Assembly: GCF_004522155.1 (NCBI RefSeq)
Contig: NZ_SDEA01000013.1
Span: 33,254-84,558 of the forward strand
Direction: 5' to 3'
Length of the DNA stretch: 51,305 bases
DNA from: Paracoccus luteus
GTDB lineage: Bacteria; Pseudomonadota; Alphaproteobacteria; Rhodobacterales; Rhodobacteraceae
Shown one piece after another: positions 1 to 8,482 of the stretch. The notes below the pieces were generated by a model that was given only the letters and a program-made list of their open reading frames with translations, did not search any database and was not told where the DNA came from. Both the position numbers and the translations under genes were made by a program. Within the stretch, counting starts at the first letter, position 1. Each line of letters starts with the position of its first letter.

Positions 1-1
1 A

Positions 2-2425
2 GGCCGTGTCGAGAGGGCTTTGAAGGCCGTGCCGGGCGTGGCCGGCGCGACCGTGAACCTCGCGACCGAAAAGGCCAGCATCACGATGAGCGGCGCTGTC
101 GATCGCGCGACCCTCGTCAAGGCTGTCGAGGATGTGGGCTATGAGGTTCCGGCAAGTTTCTCCACGCCAGCGGGAACTCCGCTTGAAGTGGCGATCGAAG
201 GCATGACCTGCGCATCCTGCGTGGGGCGTGTCGAAAAGGCGCTCAACGCCGTGCCCGGCGTCACCAATGCCGTCGTGAACCTGGCGACTGAAAAGGCCAC
301 GGTTCAGGGCACAGCCGATGCGGCAGCCGTGGTGGCTGCCATCGAGAGCGCAGGCTACGACGCCAAAGTGATCGGCAACGCCAGCGACGATGCACCGGCG
401 GAAGCGGACGAACGTGCCGAGAAGAAAGAGGCGGAACGCCGCGAACTGACCCGTGATTTCACCATCGCAGCGGTGCTGACGGTGCCGGTCTTCATCCTCG
501 AGATGGGATCCCACGTCATACCGAGCGCCCATGAGTTGATCGCGTCGACCATCGGCATGCAGACGAACTGGTATATCCAGTTCGTGCTGACGACGATTGT
601 CCTGTTCGTTCCTGGCATCCGCTTTTATGACAAGGGGCTCCCCGCGCTGTGGCGTCTTGGCCCCGACATGAACTCCCTGGTCGCGGTCGGCACGCTCGCA
701 GCCTACGGCTATTCGCTGGTCGCGACCTTCGCGCCTGGGCTCCTGCCCGCCGGAACGGTGAACGTCTATTATGAAGCAGCCGCGGTCATCGTGACGCTGA
801 TTTTGCTCGGTCGGCTGCTGGAGGCTCGTGCCAAGGGCCGGACGTCCGAGGCGATCAAGCGGCTCGTCGGCCTTCAGGCCAAGACCGCGCGGGTGCGCAG
901 GGACGGCAAGGCGCTTGATCTGCCGATCGATTCCGTCATGTCCGGCGACATCATCGAGGTTCGTCCGGGTGAGCGTGTCCCGGTGGACGGCGAGGTTGTC
1001 GAAGGCGAAAGCTATGTCGACGAGTCGATGATCACCGGCGAGCCGATTCCGGTCTCCAAGACCAATGGCAGCGAAGTGGTCGGCGGCACCGTCAACCAGA
1101 AGGGAGCCTTCGCGTTCCGCGCAACGGCTGTCGGCGGCAACACCGTGTTGTCGCAGATCATCCGCATGGTCGAGGAAGCGCAAGGATCGAAACTGCCGAT
1201 TCAGGCGCTGGTCGACAAGGTGACGATGTGGTTCGTGCCGGCAGTTTTCGCTGTGGCCGCCGTGACTTTCGCTGCGTGGCTTTACTTCGGCCCATCGCCC
1301 GCGCTCACTTTCGCGCTGGTCAATGCCGTTGCAGTCCTGATCATTGCCTGCCCGTGCGCCATGGGTCTTGCGACGCCGACCTCGATCATGGTAGGCACCG
1401 GTCGCGGAGCTGAACTGGGCGTTCTGTTCCGTAAGGGCGAGGCGCTGCAACTGCTGAAAGATGCGAAGGTTGTCGCTGTCGACAAGACGGGGACGCTGAC
1501 CGAAGGCAAGCCGGCCCTGACCGATCTAGAACTGGCGGACGGCTTTGAACGTGCGAACGTTCTGGGACTTGTCGCTGCTGTCGAGGCCAAGTCCGAACAC
1601 CCGATCGCTCGTGCGATCGTCGATGCAGCCGCCGAGGAAAACATCTCCTTGCCGGCCGTGTCGAATTTCGAGTCGGTGACCGGCTTTGGCGTAAAGGCGA
1701 TCGTCGATGGGACGCACGTCGAGATCGGTGCTGATCGCTACATGGTCGAGCTTGGCCATGATGTGGCGGCCTTTTCCGGGATTGCCGAGCGTCTTGGCAA
1801 TCAAGGCAAGTCGCCTCTCTATGCCGCGATCGACGGCACGCTGGCGGCGATCATCGCCGTCGCCGACCCGATCAAGAAGACGACGCCCGCTGCGATCAAG
1901 GCCCTGCACGATCTTGGCCTCAAGGTCGCGATGATCACCGGCGACAATGCCCGCATGGCCAAGGCGATCGCGGCGCGTCTGGGGATCGACGAGGTGGTGG
2001 CGGAAGTGCTGCCGGACGGCAAGGTCGATGCGATCCGTCGCTTCAAGGCCGAGCACGGCAAGGTGGCGTTCGTCGGCGACGGCATCAACGACGCCCCGGC
2101 GCTGGCCGAGGCGGATGTGGGTCTTGCCATCGGCACTGGAACGGATGTTGCCATCGAGGCGGCCGACGTCGTGCTGATGTCCGGCAGCTTGCAGGGGGTG
2201 CCCAATGCGATCGCCCTGTCGAAGGTGACGATCGGCAACATCCGGCAGAACCTGTTCTGGGCGTTCGCCTACAACACCGCCCTGATCCCGGTTGCCGCCG
2301 GTGCGCTCTATCCAGTCTACGGCATCCTCTTGTCGCCGGTCTTCGCCGCCGGCGCCATGGCTCTGTCGAGTGTCTTCGTGCTCGGCAACGCCCTGCGATT
2401 GCGTACCTTCAAGGTGGCGAAATGA
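2..2425 (+). CDS. copA: Cu(I)-exporting P1B-type ATPase, 5' end outside window
   Basis: Inner-membrane ATPase that pumps Cu+ out of the cytoplasm. The frame is already open at the left edge: codons from base 2 read [13 protein letters not shown], the tail of a heavy-metal-associated (HMA) domain, so the true start and the first Cys pair lie outside. A second HMA domain carries CASC (about 209-220). Then follow membrane helices, the actuator TGEP (1034-1045), the transport motif CPC (1348-1356, in [11 protein letters not shown]), the phosphorylation site DKTGT (from 1481), SEHP of the nucleotide domain and GDGIND (2075-2092). CPC with AMGLATP is typical of Cu+/Ag+ rather than Zn/Cd pumps. About 807 residues are visible, in line with two-HMA CopA proteins. 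The cueR-like gene follows 62 bases downstream, which supports copper as the substrate. Confidence 0.93.
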   Translation, partial: GRVERALKAVPGVAGATVNLATEKASITMSGAVDRATLVKAVEDVGYEVPASFSTPAGTPLEVAIEGMTCASCVGRVEKALNAVPGVTNAVVNLATEKATVQGTADAAAVVAAIESAGYDAKVIGNASDDAPAEADERAEKKEAERRELTRDFTIAAVLTVPVFILEMGSHVIPSAHELIASTIGMQTNWYIQFVLTTIVLFVPGIRFYDKGLPALWRLGPDMNSLVAVGTLAAYGYSLVATFAPGLLPAGTVNVYYEAAAVIVTLILLGRLLEARAKGRTSEAIKRLVGLQAKTARVRRDGKALDLPIDSVMSGDIIEVRPGERVPVDGEVVEGESYVDESMITGEPIPVSKTNGSEVVGGTVNQKGAFAFRATAVGGNTVLSQIIRMVEEAQGSKLPIQALVDKVTMWFVPAVFAVAAVTFAAWLYFGPSPALTFALVNAVAVLIIACPCAMGLATPTSIMVGTGRGAELGVLFRKGEALQLLKDAKVVAVDKTGTLTEGKPALTDLELADGFERANVLGLVAAVEAKSEHPIARAIVDAAAEENISLPAVSNFESVTGFGVKAIVDGTHVEIGADRYMVELGHDVAAFSGIAERLGNQGKSPLYAAIDGTLAAIIAVADPIKKTTPAAIKALHDLGLKVAMITGDNARMAKAIAARLGIDEVVAEVLPDGKVDAIRRFKAEHGKVAFVGDGINDAPALAEADVGLAIGTGTDVAIEAADVVLMSGSLQGVPNAIALSKVTIGNIRQNLFWAFAYNTALIPVAAGALYPVYGILLSPVFAAGAMALSSVFVLGNALRLRTFKVAK

Positions 2426-2433
2426 CAAACCTC

Positions 2434-2464
2434 GGCAGTCGACCCCATATAGGGGCCGGCTGCC
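2434..2464 (+). promoter_or_regulatory. MerR-type dyad upstream of cueR
   Basis: Imperfect inverted repeat between copA and cueR: left arm GGCAGTCGACCCC (2434-2446), spacer ATATA, right arm GGGGCCGGCTGCC (2452-2464), with 11 of 13 positions pairing. MerR-family activators bind dyads of this kind between unusually spaced -35 and -10 elements. The position just before cueR suggests autoregulation or an internal promoter. The copA promoter itself is outside the window. A simple hairpin cannot be excluded. Confidence 0.45.
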
Positions 2465-2487
2465 GATCCAGATTCGGGAGAACGTTC

Positions 2488-2937
2488 ATGAACATCGGAC
2501 AGGCATCGAAGGCATCGGGCGTTTCGGCCAAGATGATCCGCTACTACGAGCAGACCGGCCTTATTCCGGCCGCTGATCGCACGGCTTCGGGCTACCGCGA
2601 TTATTCGGATACCGACATCCATATGCTGCGCTTCATCCGCCGCGCGCGTGACCTGGGTTTTTCGGTGGCCGAGATCGGCGATCTTCTCAGTCTGTGGCGC
2701 GACGAGTCCCGGCAGAGCGTCGAGGTGAAACGTCTTGCGCAAGGGCACATTGAAGATCTGGAAAAGAAGATCAGGGACCTCCAGGATATGGCCCACACAC
2801 TCACCATGCTGGTCAACGCCTGTCATGGCGATCACCGCCCGCACTGCCCGATCCTGCAGGAACTGGAAAGCGATCCCGACGACGAGGACCTTTCGGTCCG
2901 ACCTCGGCCCGGCGCAATCGGCCGGTCGTTGCAGTAA
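2488..2937 (+). CDS. cueR: MerR-family copper-responsive regulator CueR/HmrR
   Basis: Transcription activator of copper efflux genes. The ATG at 2488 is preferred over an in-frame upstream start because it gives the canonical MerR beginning MNIGQASKASGVSAKMIRYYEQ. Seen: an N-terminal winged helix-turn-helix (about residues 1-70), a long dimerisation helix (about 75-115) and the metal loop ACHGDHRPHC, whose two cysteines are eight residues apart. Known: in CueR this spacing binds a single Cu+; zinc and mercury members differ. The 149-residue length fits, and the C-terminal tail is acidic then basic. It sits directly downstream of copA on the same strand, the usual pairing in alphaproteobacteria. 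Confidence 0.9.
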   Translation: MNIGQASKASGVSAKMIRYYEQTGLIPAADRTASGYRDYSDTDIHMLRFIRRARDLGFSVAEIGDLLSLWRDESRQSVEVKRLAQGHIEDLEKKIRDLQDMAHTLTMLVNACHGDHRPHCPILQELESDPDDEDLSVRPRPGAIGRSLQ

Positions 2938-2973
2938 GCCTATAGCGGACTTTCGCGGGCCGTATCGGGATGA

Positions 2974-2995
2974 GCGGGGTTTTCTTCGTCCCCGC
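2974..2995. terminator. Possible bidirectional terminator between convergent genes
   Basis: Stem GCGGGG (2974-2979) and CCCCGC (2990-2995) around a T-rich loop, in the 91-base gap where cueR (plus) and the arsR-type gene (minus) converge. There is no strong T tract after the stem on either strand, so it is only a weak intrinsic terminator candidate. Confidence 0.35.
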
Positions 2996-3028
2996 CAATG
3001 AAATGGCGTCGACGATGCTGTTTGGGGC

Positions 3029-3436
3029 TTATGTGCAATGTGCTGCCCTGCGGGTGGAGCGGCGACGCTCGATTGATCGCCCTGGGAGCGACGCACCCAA
3101 TCGCTGCTCGATCACGCGTTGCATGATCGGCGCATCTTCCCTGACGTGGGTGAGCATGTCGAGCAGAACTTCACCTACATGCCTGTCGGCGACTTCATAG
3201 AATATTTGCCTCGAGCGTCGAACGTGCGTCACCAGCCGCGCGCCCCGAAGCAAACGCAGATGGTGGCTGACAAGCGACTGCGAAAGCTCGAGGGTCTGGG
3301 AGATATCGGTCACGGACTTCGGACCATCCTCGCAGTGCATCAGGATTTTCAGCCTGCTGGGATCACCCAGCAGGCGAAAGGTTTCAGCCAGGAAGTCGAG
3401 TTCCCGAGACGATGGGGCCTCTATCATATTCAACAT
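3029..3436 (-). CDS. ArsR/SmtB-family metal-responsive repressor
   Basis: Winged helix-turn-helix repressor of 135 residues. Seen: LFRLLGDPSRLKIL-type first helices (ETFRLLGDPSRLKILMHC), the recognition region LELSQSLVSHHLRLLRGARLV, the wing VRRSRQIFYEVAD and a C-terminal helix DRHVGEVLLDMLTHV that could carry an alpha-5 metal site (D, H and H residues). Known: such proteins leave DNA when they bind Zn, Cd, Co or Ni. It follows the cation diffusion facilitator by 43 bases on the same strand, so the two are probably one operon and the repressor probably controls the palindromes near 4498 and 4925. The last 25 residues are basic and may be a nonconserved tail. Confidence 0.85.
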   Translation of the reverse strand: MLNMIEAPSSRELDFLAETFRLLGDPSRLKILMHCEDGPKSVTDISQTLELSQSLVSHHLRLLRGARLVTHVRRSRQIFYEVADRHVGEVLLDMLTHVREDAPIMQRVIEQRLGASLPGRSIERRRSTRRAAHCT

Positions 3437-3479
3437 TGGACCTTTTGGGCTGATCGAGTGAGCTATCGGGTCGAGACGA

Positions 3480-4466
3480 TCAATGCGTATGCCCCGCGTG
3501 GGAGACGCCCGCCTTGCCAGGCTCGTCCAGGCTGCAATCGGCGTCGCCCTCCCAATCGATACCGATGGTTGGGTGCTCGATATTGAACTTCGTCTTCAGT
3601 TCGTGCCCCACCTGCCTGACGACTTCACGAAGATCGACCCCGTCCATCGGCTGCACCTGTAGCGTTGCGAGCACGCGACCGGACGTCAGCGACCAGACAT
3701 GGATATGGCTGACCTTCTGAAGGCCCCGGACGGTCTTGCGAAGATGGTCGGAGATCTCTGCGCTGCTGGCGTTGTCGGGCGCTCCTTCGAGAAGGATATG
3801 GAGCGTGTTCTTGAGCAGCTTCCAGGCGCTGCGCAGGATCAACAGGGAGACGAATACCGACAGGATTGGATCGATCGGCGTCCAGTCGGTGAACCAGATC
3901 ACGACCGCCGCGACGATGGCGCCGACGGACCCAAGCAGGTCACCCATGACGTGCAGGACAGCACCCTTGACGTTGACATGGTCAGTGTCCCCGCGCGTCA
4001 GGTACCAAAGCACAAAGAGGTTCACCAGCATCCCGATGAGAGCCACGACGAACATTGATCCGGCAAGGACAGGATGAGGCTCCTGAAAGCGCTGGATCGC
4101 TTCATAGAGAATCCAGCCGACGATGCCGAAGAGCGTGAGTGCATTGACCAGACCCGCGATAACTTCGAAGCGAGCATAGCCGAAGGTGCGCTGGCCATCG
4201 GCGGCTCGCCTGCCGAGCCGGAAGGCAACATAGGCAAGACCGAGTGCGATCGCGTCGGTCAGCATATGTCCGGCGTCCGCCAGCAGCGCGAGCGAGCCGG
4301 AGATCACGCCTCCAACGGCCTCGACCACCATGAAGGTGAAAATGATGAAGAAGGAGATGAGTATCTTACGCTCATTGTCCTTCGTCACGGTGGGAACATG
4401 AGAATGATCGTGGTCATGACCGTCACCATGATGATGGTCGCTGTGAGAGTGTGAAGGGTCAGCCAT
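3480..4466 (-). CDS. Cation diffusion facilitator, zinc type (CzcD/ZitB-like)
   Basis: Six-helix inner-membrane antiporter exporting Zn2+ (perhaps Co2+/Cd2+) in exchange for protons. Seen: a His/Asp-rich N-terminus (HSHSDHHHGDGHDHDHSH), helix 2 with DAGHMLTD and helix 5 with HVMGD, the HD-HD transport site characteristic of zinc-type family members, then a cytoplasmic ferredoxin-like domain (ISDHLRKTVRGLQKVSHIHVW onward) and a second His-containing tail (HAGHTH). The 328-residue length is normal. The co-oriented ArsR gene lies just downstream and an ArsR-like palindrome lies upstream, so induction by excess metal is likely. Confidence 0.9.
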   Translation of the reverse strand: MADPSHSHSDHHHGDGHDHDHSHVPTVTKDNERKILISFFIIFTFMVVEAVGGVISGSLALLADAGHMLTDAIALGLAYVAFRLGRRAADGQRTFGYARFEVIAGLVNALTLFGIVGWILYEAIQRFQEPHPVLAGSMFVVALIGMLVNLFVLWYLTRGDTDHVNVKGAVLHVMGDLLGSVGAIVAAVVIWFTDWTPIDPILSVFVSLLILRSAWKLLKNTLHILLEGAPDNASSAEISDHLRKTVRGLQKVSHIHVWSLTSGRVLATLQVQPMDGVDLREVVRQVGHELKTKFNIEHPTIGIDWEGDADCSLDEPGKAGVSHAGHTH

Positions 4467-4497
4467 AGCTTGCTCCGTTTCATATCAGTTATACAAT

Positions 4498-4517
4498 TGA
4501 ATAGTTGTTCATGTGAC
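4498..4517 (-). promoter_or_regulatory. Predicted ArsR-family operator upstream of the zinc exporter
   Basis: Imperfect palindrome TGAATAGTTGTTCA (4498-4511, 10 of 14 positions symmetric) followed by TGTGAC, about 32 bases before the exporter start. Its AT-rich TGAA-N6-TTCA form resembles SmtB/CzrA sites. A near copy with the same flanking TGTGAY occurs at 4925, which argues that this is a true binding site for the neighbouring ArsR protein. Confidence 0.55.
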
Positions 4518-4924
4518 GACTTGTCAACCGACTGTCGCAGGAAAAGTTGCGTGTTCGCGCGCGAGGCACGATCCATCTCCGAAAGACGCTTAGATCCCAC
4601 GAGCAGGGCATCGAGGGGCCAGCGTTGAGGACCTTGTTTTAGGTGTCAGGATTCAACCGAGGTCGGCAATGCACCTTGGACTAGGTTCAGAAATCAGAAC
4701 GATCCAGCCTTCCTAGCGTCGATCAGCCCGCGTATGGCGCCTTCCATCTCGGCAAGAACTGCGGGATGATCAGAAACTCTTGCTTGACCCCGCCACCGTT
4801 GCAAGCCGCAAACTTCCATGGGAACGAAAGTGCGTCCGCTGCCCGCCGTGATGGCATCTAGGGCAGCTTGCGCGGGGACGGGCTGTCATCCACATGCGGG
4901 CCAAGTCGACAAATCACCAATTAT
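4518..4924. other. Gene-free stretch between two operator copies
   Basis: About 400 bases with no convincing reading frame on either strand and lower GC than the surroundings. It separates the zinc-exporter operator from a second copy of the same palindrome. I see no hairpin terminator or known RNA in it; it may be decayed sequence. Confidence 0.4.
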
Positions 4925-4944
4925 TGAACAATTGTTTATGTGAT
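4925..4944 (+). promoter_or_regulatory. Second copy of the ArsR-like operator
   Basis: TGAACAATTGTTTA (4925-4938, 12 of 14 positions symmetric) followed by TGTGAT: the same motif and flank as at 4498. It precedes a 26-codon open frame with a good ribosome-binding site and then the LysR gene, so it may drive a metal-inducible transcript to the right. Confidence 0.5.
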
Positions 4945-4984
4945 CATGTGTTATATCTTTGTGACGAACGGTCACGGAAAGGAA

Positions 4985-5065
4985 ATGTCTGCTTTAACGC
5001 GTGAACGGCTCGATCATCGACAAGGGGATATTCGGCTTGCCTATGATCCTAAAGCACAAGCTTGA
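4985..5065 (+). CDS. Short open frame, possible gene remnant
   Basis: Twenty-six codons, MSALTRERLDHRQGDIRLAY then DPKAQA, ending in TGA at 5065. A purine-rich GGAAAGG lies 5-6 bases upstream of the ATG, and an ArsR-like operator with AT-rich sequence lies 40 bases further up. The peptide resembles the first strand of an alpha/beta-hydrolase N-terminus, so this could be the truncated head of a lost metal-regulated gene, or a small leader peptide. No function is claimed. Confidence 0.25.
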   Translation: MSALTRERLDHRQGDIRLAYDPKAQA

Positions 5066-5077
5066 AACGGGGGCCTC

Positions 5078-6010
5078 ATGAACAATGAACCCGCACCTGT
5101 CCACGATGCTATCGAGCTTCGCCACCTCCGCTATTTCATAGCTGCCGCCGAGCATGGCAGCTTCCGCAAGGCTGGAACCTCTCTGGGGTTGTCACAATCG
5201 GCAATCAGCCGTTGCATCGCCGATCTTGAAGACAGGATTGGTGCCTCATTGTTTCACCGGCACACATGGGGCGTATCGCAGACCTATGCAGGGCGACGTT
5301 TCCTTCATCGCGCGCGCAAGGCTATCAGAATGATTGGCGATGGCGTTCACGACGTTGCTTCTGCCGGCCGATCTGAAGAGGGGAGGCTCCGAATCGGCAT
5401 TTACTCTTCGCTTGCCTCGGGATTTCTCTCTGAGTTGCTCAGGACCTACGGCAGGCGTTACGAGAACATCAGGATCGTGATGGTCGATGGTAATCCCGCC
5501 GAGCATGTCGCGGCGATCCGGCAATTGAAACTTGACGTCGCCTTCATCACGGGAACGCGGGAGTGGGAGGATTGCGAACGCACGCCCCTGTGGTCGGAGC
5601 GTGTGTTTGCTGTGTTGCCCGAAAGCCATGCGCTTACTGGCCGGGAAGAGCTGAGATGCAGTGATATAGCCGGTGAAAGCTTCATTGTAACCGAGGCAGC
5701 CCCTGGTCAGGAGATTGCCGATCACCTGGTGCGGCGGCTCGCAGATCTTGGTCGGCACCCAGAGATCCAAGTCCAGTATGTCAGCCGTGACAACCTTGTG
5801 CCACTCGTTGCGCTCGGGCGAGGTCTGACTTTGGTTAGCGAGGCAATGACCGTTGCACGGTTTCCCGGGGTAGCCTATAGGCCGATCCCCGGCGAGGTTT
5901 TGCCCTTTTCGGCGGTATGGTCCGCCCGCAATGATAATCCGGCGTTCCGGCGATTGCTCAGCCTGGCAAAGGCGATGGCACTGCAGAACAGCCGAAACTC
6001 GAACAATTGA
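5078..6010 (+). CDS. LysR-family transcriptional regulator
   Basis: A 310-residue regulator. The N-terminal winged helix-turn-helix is complete: IELRHLRYFIAAAEHGSFRKAG, then LGLSQSAISRCIADLEDRIGASLFHR (about residues 12-65). A periplasmic-binding-type effector domain follows (GRLRIGIYSSLASGFL through the VPLVALGRGLTLVS region). It is the only long plus-strand gene among the minus-strand transfer genes and converges on the DUF2274 gene with a 35-base gap. LysR genes of this type are common at this end of trb clusters in alphaproteobacterial elements, but the ligand and targets cannot be read from sequence. GC is lower than in the trb operon. Confidence 0.88.
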   Translation: MNNEPAPVHDAIELRHLRYFIAAAEHGSFRKAGTSLGLSQSAISRCIADLEDRIGASLFHRHTWGVSQTYAGRRFLHRARKAIRMIGDGVHDVASAGRSEEGRLRIGIYSSLASGFLSELLRTYGRRYENIRIVMVDGNPAEHVAAIRQLKLDVAFITGTREWEDCERTPLWSERVFAVLPESHALTGREELRCSDIAGESFIVTEAAPGQEIADHLVRRLADLGRHPEIQVQYVSRDNLVPLVALGRGLTLVSEAMTVARFPGVAYRPIPGEVLPFSAVWSARNDNPAFRRLLSLAKAMALQNSRNSNN

Positions 6011-6045
6011 GGCCTGCGTAGGGGATGCGCGGCGCAGCCATCTGG

Positions 6046-6324
6046 TCAGTTTCCTTGCTTTATGGAGCCATCCTTGTTTGGGTCGTCTGAAGCGATCGAA
6101 GCACGATGATTGTCTCGTCGTGCCTTGGCAAAACCACGATCCGTGGCGATGAACCGCTCCAGCATCGGCACAATAAGCTTGATGGGATCGGTCAGGTGCT
6201 GGCCCGTCTCACGGGCCAGCACCTCGGCATAGACGATTAGATCGCGGTGAAGCGGGCCCGGCAGCTCTACCGTGACCTTGACCGGCTTGTCCTCAACGAT
6301 GGGACCGAGTTTCAGTTTCGACAT
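6046..6324 (-). CDS. DUF2274 protein, last gene of the trb operon
   Basis: A 92-residue protein beginning MSKLKLGPIVEDKPVKVTV. The ATG at 6324 is chosen over a TTG two codons earlier because AGGAGG lies 8 bases upstream of it. Members of DUF2274 occur almost only directly after trbI in integrative elements. The central segment (ELPGPLHRDLIVYAEVLARETG) resembles a ribbon-helix-helix fold, so a DNA-binding or regulatory role is possible. It begins two bases after the trbI stop. Molecular function is unknown. Confidence 0.8.
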   Translation of the reverse strand: MSKLKLGPIVEDKPVKVTVELPGPLHRDLIVYAEVLARETGQHLTDPIKLIVPMLERFIATDRGFAKARRDNHRASIASDDPNKDGSIKQGN

Positions 6325-6326
6325 GG

Positions 6327-7457
6327 TCAACCTCCTGCGGGCTCGAATACTAAATCGCGGGAGACGATCACCCTGACCGGGAAACCGGGGCGGATGGTCA
6401 GCGTCGGCGCGACCTGCAATTGGCGTTGCACAATCTGCTGGCCGGCCTGATTGACGGTATCCTGCGCCCCGTCACGGATGGCGCGGATCAGCCGGTCCTC
6501 GTCGCTTGTCGCCAGCTCCGTGCCGACTGCGAGCAGCGTGGACAGCCCTGCGGCCTTCATCAGATCCCACCAATGATAATCGACGCCATCCTCAAGGCCG
6601 GCATAGCCGCTGGCGTCCGCGCCCGGCAGGCGCTCCAGAACGATGGAGCGGCCGCCCGGTAGAATGAGGCGGTTCCAGACCAGCAACACGCGGCGCTGGC
6701 CGAAGGTCACGCCGTCATCGTATTGGCCGATGATGCGAGTGCCTTGCGGGATCAGCAGCAGCGAGCCGGTCGGGCTGTCATAGACGTTCTCGGTGACTTG
6801 CGCCGTGATCTGCCCCGGTAGGTCGGAGCGGATGCCGGTGATGAGCGCGGCCGGGATCACGGCTCCGGCCTGAAGGATATAGGGTGATGGCGGCTGCGTG
6901 ACGCGATCCGGCGCGACGGTTTGGCGGTCCACCGGCCCGTTCAGGAAGGCGGCATGCCGATTCTGCTCGGCTGCGTCCTGTTGCTGTCCGCCGAGTCCGG
7001 CCAGGCCGGGCATGGCTGTTCCCGCTGTCCCGCCGGAACGCGGCCCGGACTGGAAGAACACGTCGCTGAGCCGCGCGGCCTCTTCCTCGGCGCGGCGGCG
7101 TTCCTCTTCGGGATCGACGGCGGGCGTCGTGATGGCGGGCGTTGCGACCGGCTGGCCCCGGTTCTGCGCTTCGAGGATCGGACGGCCGAGGTCGCCGGGC
7201 AATGCCGGCCCCAGGACGGGACCGCTATAGTCGCGAGGCAGCCCGGCCAGACCGTCCGCCGTGGGGCGGTTCTCGGTCGAGTAAAGTTCTTCGCCGCCCG
7301 ATCCCATGTCACGAGTCTGGAGCGCATAGATCAGCGCGCCACCGATGCCGAGAAGTGCTGCGGCCCCGACGCCAGCCAGCACCTTGCGGGACAGCCGGGT
7401 GACGCGGGGCGGCTCGGCGCGCAGCCGCATGGACGCGGCGGTATCGGATTCACTCAT
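6327..7457 (-). CDS. trbI: TrbI, VirB10-like channel scaffold
   Basis: A 376-residue component of the type IV secretion channel that spans inner membrane, periplasm and outer membrane. The start at 7457 is fixed by an ATGA overlap with the trbG stop; the frame stays open much further upstream but that part is antisense noise. Seen: a short cytoplasmic N-terminus, one transmembrane helix (VLAGVGAAALLGIGGALIYAL, about residues 27-47), a Pro/Gln-rich periplasmic linker, and the VirB10 C-terminal domain (ILQAGAVIPAALITGIRSDLPG; SLLLIPQGTRIIGQYD; the WWDLMKAAGLSTLLAVG helix). Confidence 0.95.
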   Translation of the reverse strand: MSESDTAASMRLRAEPPRVTRLSRKVLAGVGAAALLGIGGALIYALQTRDMGSGGEELYSTENRPTADGLAGLPRDYSGPVLGPALPGDLGRPILEAQNRGQPVATPAITTPAVDPEEERRRAEEEAARLSDVFFQSGPRSGGTAGTAMPGLAGLGGQQQDAAEQNRHAAFLNGPVDRQTVAPDRVTQPPSPYILQAGAVIPAALITGIRSDLPGQITAQVTENVYDSPTGSLLLIPQGTRIIGQYDDGVTFGQRRVLLVWNRLILPGGRSIVLERLPGADASGYAGLEDGVDYHWWDLMKAAGLSTLLAVGTELATSDEDRLIRAIRDGAQDTVNQAGQQIVQRQLQVAPTLTIRPGFPVRVIVSRDLVFEPAGG

Positions 7458-8482
7458 AAGGGCGATCCTCCCGTGGTGGTGCGGGCCGGCTGGGCTGCGG
7501 CCTGCGTTTGCTCCATACGAACGATCCTGACCACCTGCTGGCGATCGCCGCTGCCAAGGCGCAGTTCGGCCGCGCCGAACAGACGATCCACGATCAGGAC
7601 ATTTTGATGGACTCGGCTGTTGACGATCTGCGTTTCTCCGTCCGGCCCGATGACGAACAGAGGCGGCATTTCGCCCTGCACGATGCCGCGCGGGAACACT
7701 ACGAAAACCCGGCGGCCGTCGTCGAAGACGGAAACCGGCCGCCACGGTGGACTGTCGCCCCGCACCTGCAATCCGTAGCGATAGTTTCGGGCCGCCTCGG
7801 CCGGAATGATGGGCGCGGCGGGCGTGGTGACGCGGCTCCCTGCCGGCGGCGCGGGATAGGCCCATGAGACGGAGGGCATGTAGAGCGCTTCCCGCGCGCG
7901 CAGCTCGATCATGTAGGTGCGCCGGTCGGTGGTGACGACAAGGTTGGTGGAAATGTCCGGGCGCGTCGGCTTCACGAGGATATGGACGCGACGGTTCGTG
8001 CCCGATCCACTTTCGGTATCGCCGATGATCCAGGGGGTCGTATCGCCAGCGGCAATCGGTCCCGCGCCGGTTAGGCTTTCGCCCGGCTCCAGCGTGATAT
8101 TGGTGATCTGCCCCGGCGCGGCATAGACCTGATAGAGCGCGCCTTCCGACCACGGATAAATCTGGATGGCGTTATAGTAGCCTTCGCGGCGCGGCTCGAC
8201 ACGGGCGGCGGCATTGGCGTTCTGCACGCGGCCGTCCGGCGTGCCGGCGGCAGTGCCGCCTCGTGCCACCGTCCAGGCTGGAGGTATATGCAGCGGACGG
8301 GGCCTATTGTCGGTCACGGCGACCTGCGCGGTGGGTAGCGGCGGCACGTCGGAATCGTAGCTGAACTGCGGCGTCCTGTTGGTGGCGCAGCCCGCCAACA
8401 TGGTGGCGGAAAGCAGCAAAGCCGCGAGCGCGGGTTTACGGAAAGCCGAAAACACGACTATACGGAAAGACGTGGCGGTCAT
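7454..8482 (-). CDS. trbG: TrbG, VirB9-like outer-membrane lipoprotein
   Basis: Outer-membrane core component of the mating channel, 342 residues. The start at 8482 (MTATSFRIVV) overlaps the trbF stop by ATGA. Seen: a signal sequence with lipobox LAGC (in LLLSATMLAGCATN, about residues 20-33), a Pro-rich segment, and the VirB9 N-lobe (YNAIQIYPWSEGALYQVYAAPGQ) and C-lobe (NYRYGLQVRGDSPPWRPVSVFDDGRRVF). The protein should be lipidated at the cysteine of LAGC and pair with TrbI (VirB10) and TrbK/VirB7-like partners. Confidence 0.95.
   Translation of the reverse strand: MTATSFRIVVFSAFRKPALAALLLSATMLAGCATNRTPQFSYDSDVPPLPTAQVAVTDNRPRPLHIPPAWTVARGGTAAGTPDGRVQNANAAARVEPRREGYYNAIQIYPWSEGALYQVYAAPGQITNITLEPGESLTGAGPIAAGDTTPWIIGDTESGSGTNRRVHILVKPTRPDISTNLVVTTDRRTYMIELRAREALYMPSVSWAYPAPPAGSRVTTPAAPIIPAEAARNYRYGLQVRGDSPPWRPVSVFDDGRRVFVVFPRGIVQGEMPPLFVIGPDGETQIVNSRVHQNVLIVDRLFGAAELRLGSGDRQQVVRIVRMEQTQAAAQPARTTTGGSPL

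Noticed and set aside
1526..2428. Long open frame of about 300 codons antisense to copA
   Set aside because: Composition is Arg/His/Gly-rich with no domain, it lies opposite a clear P-type ATPase, and long antisense frames are expected in GC-rich DNA.
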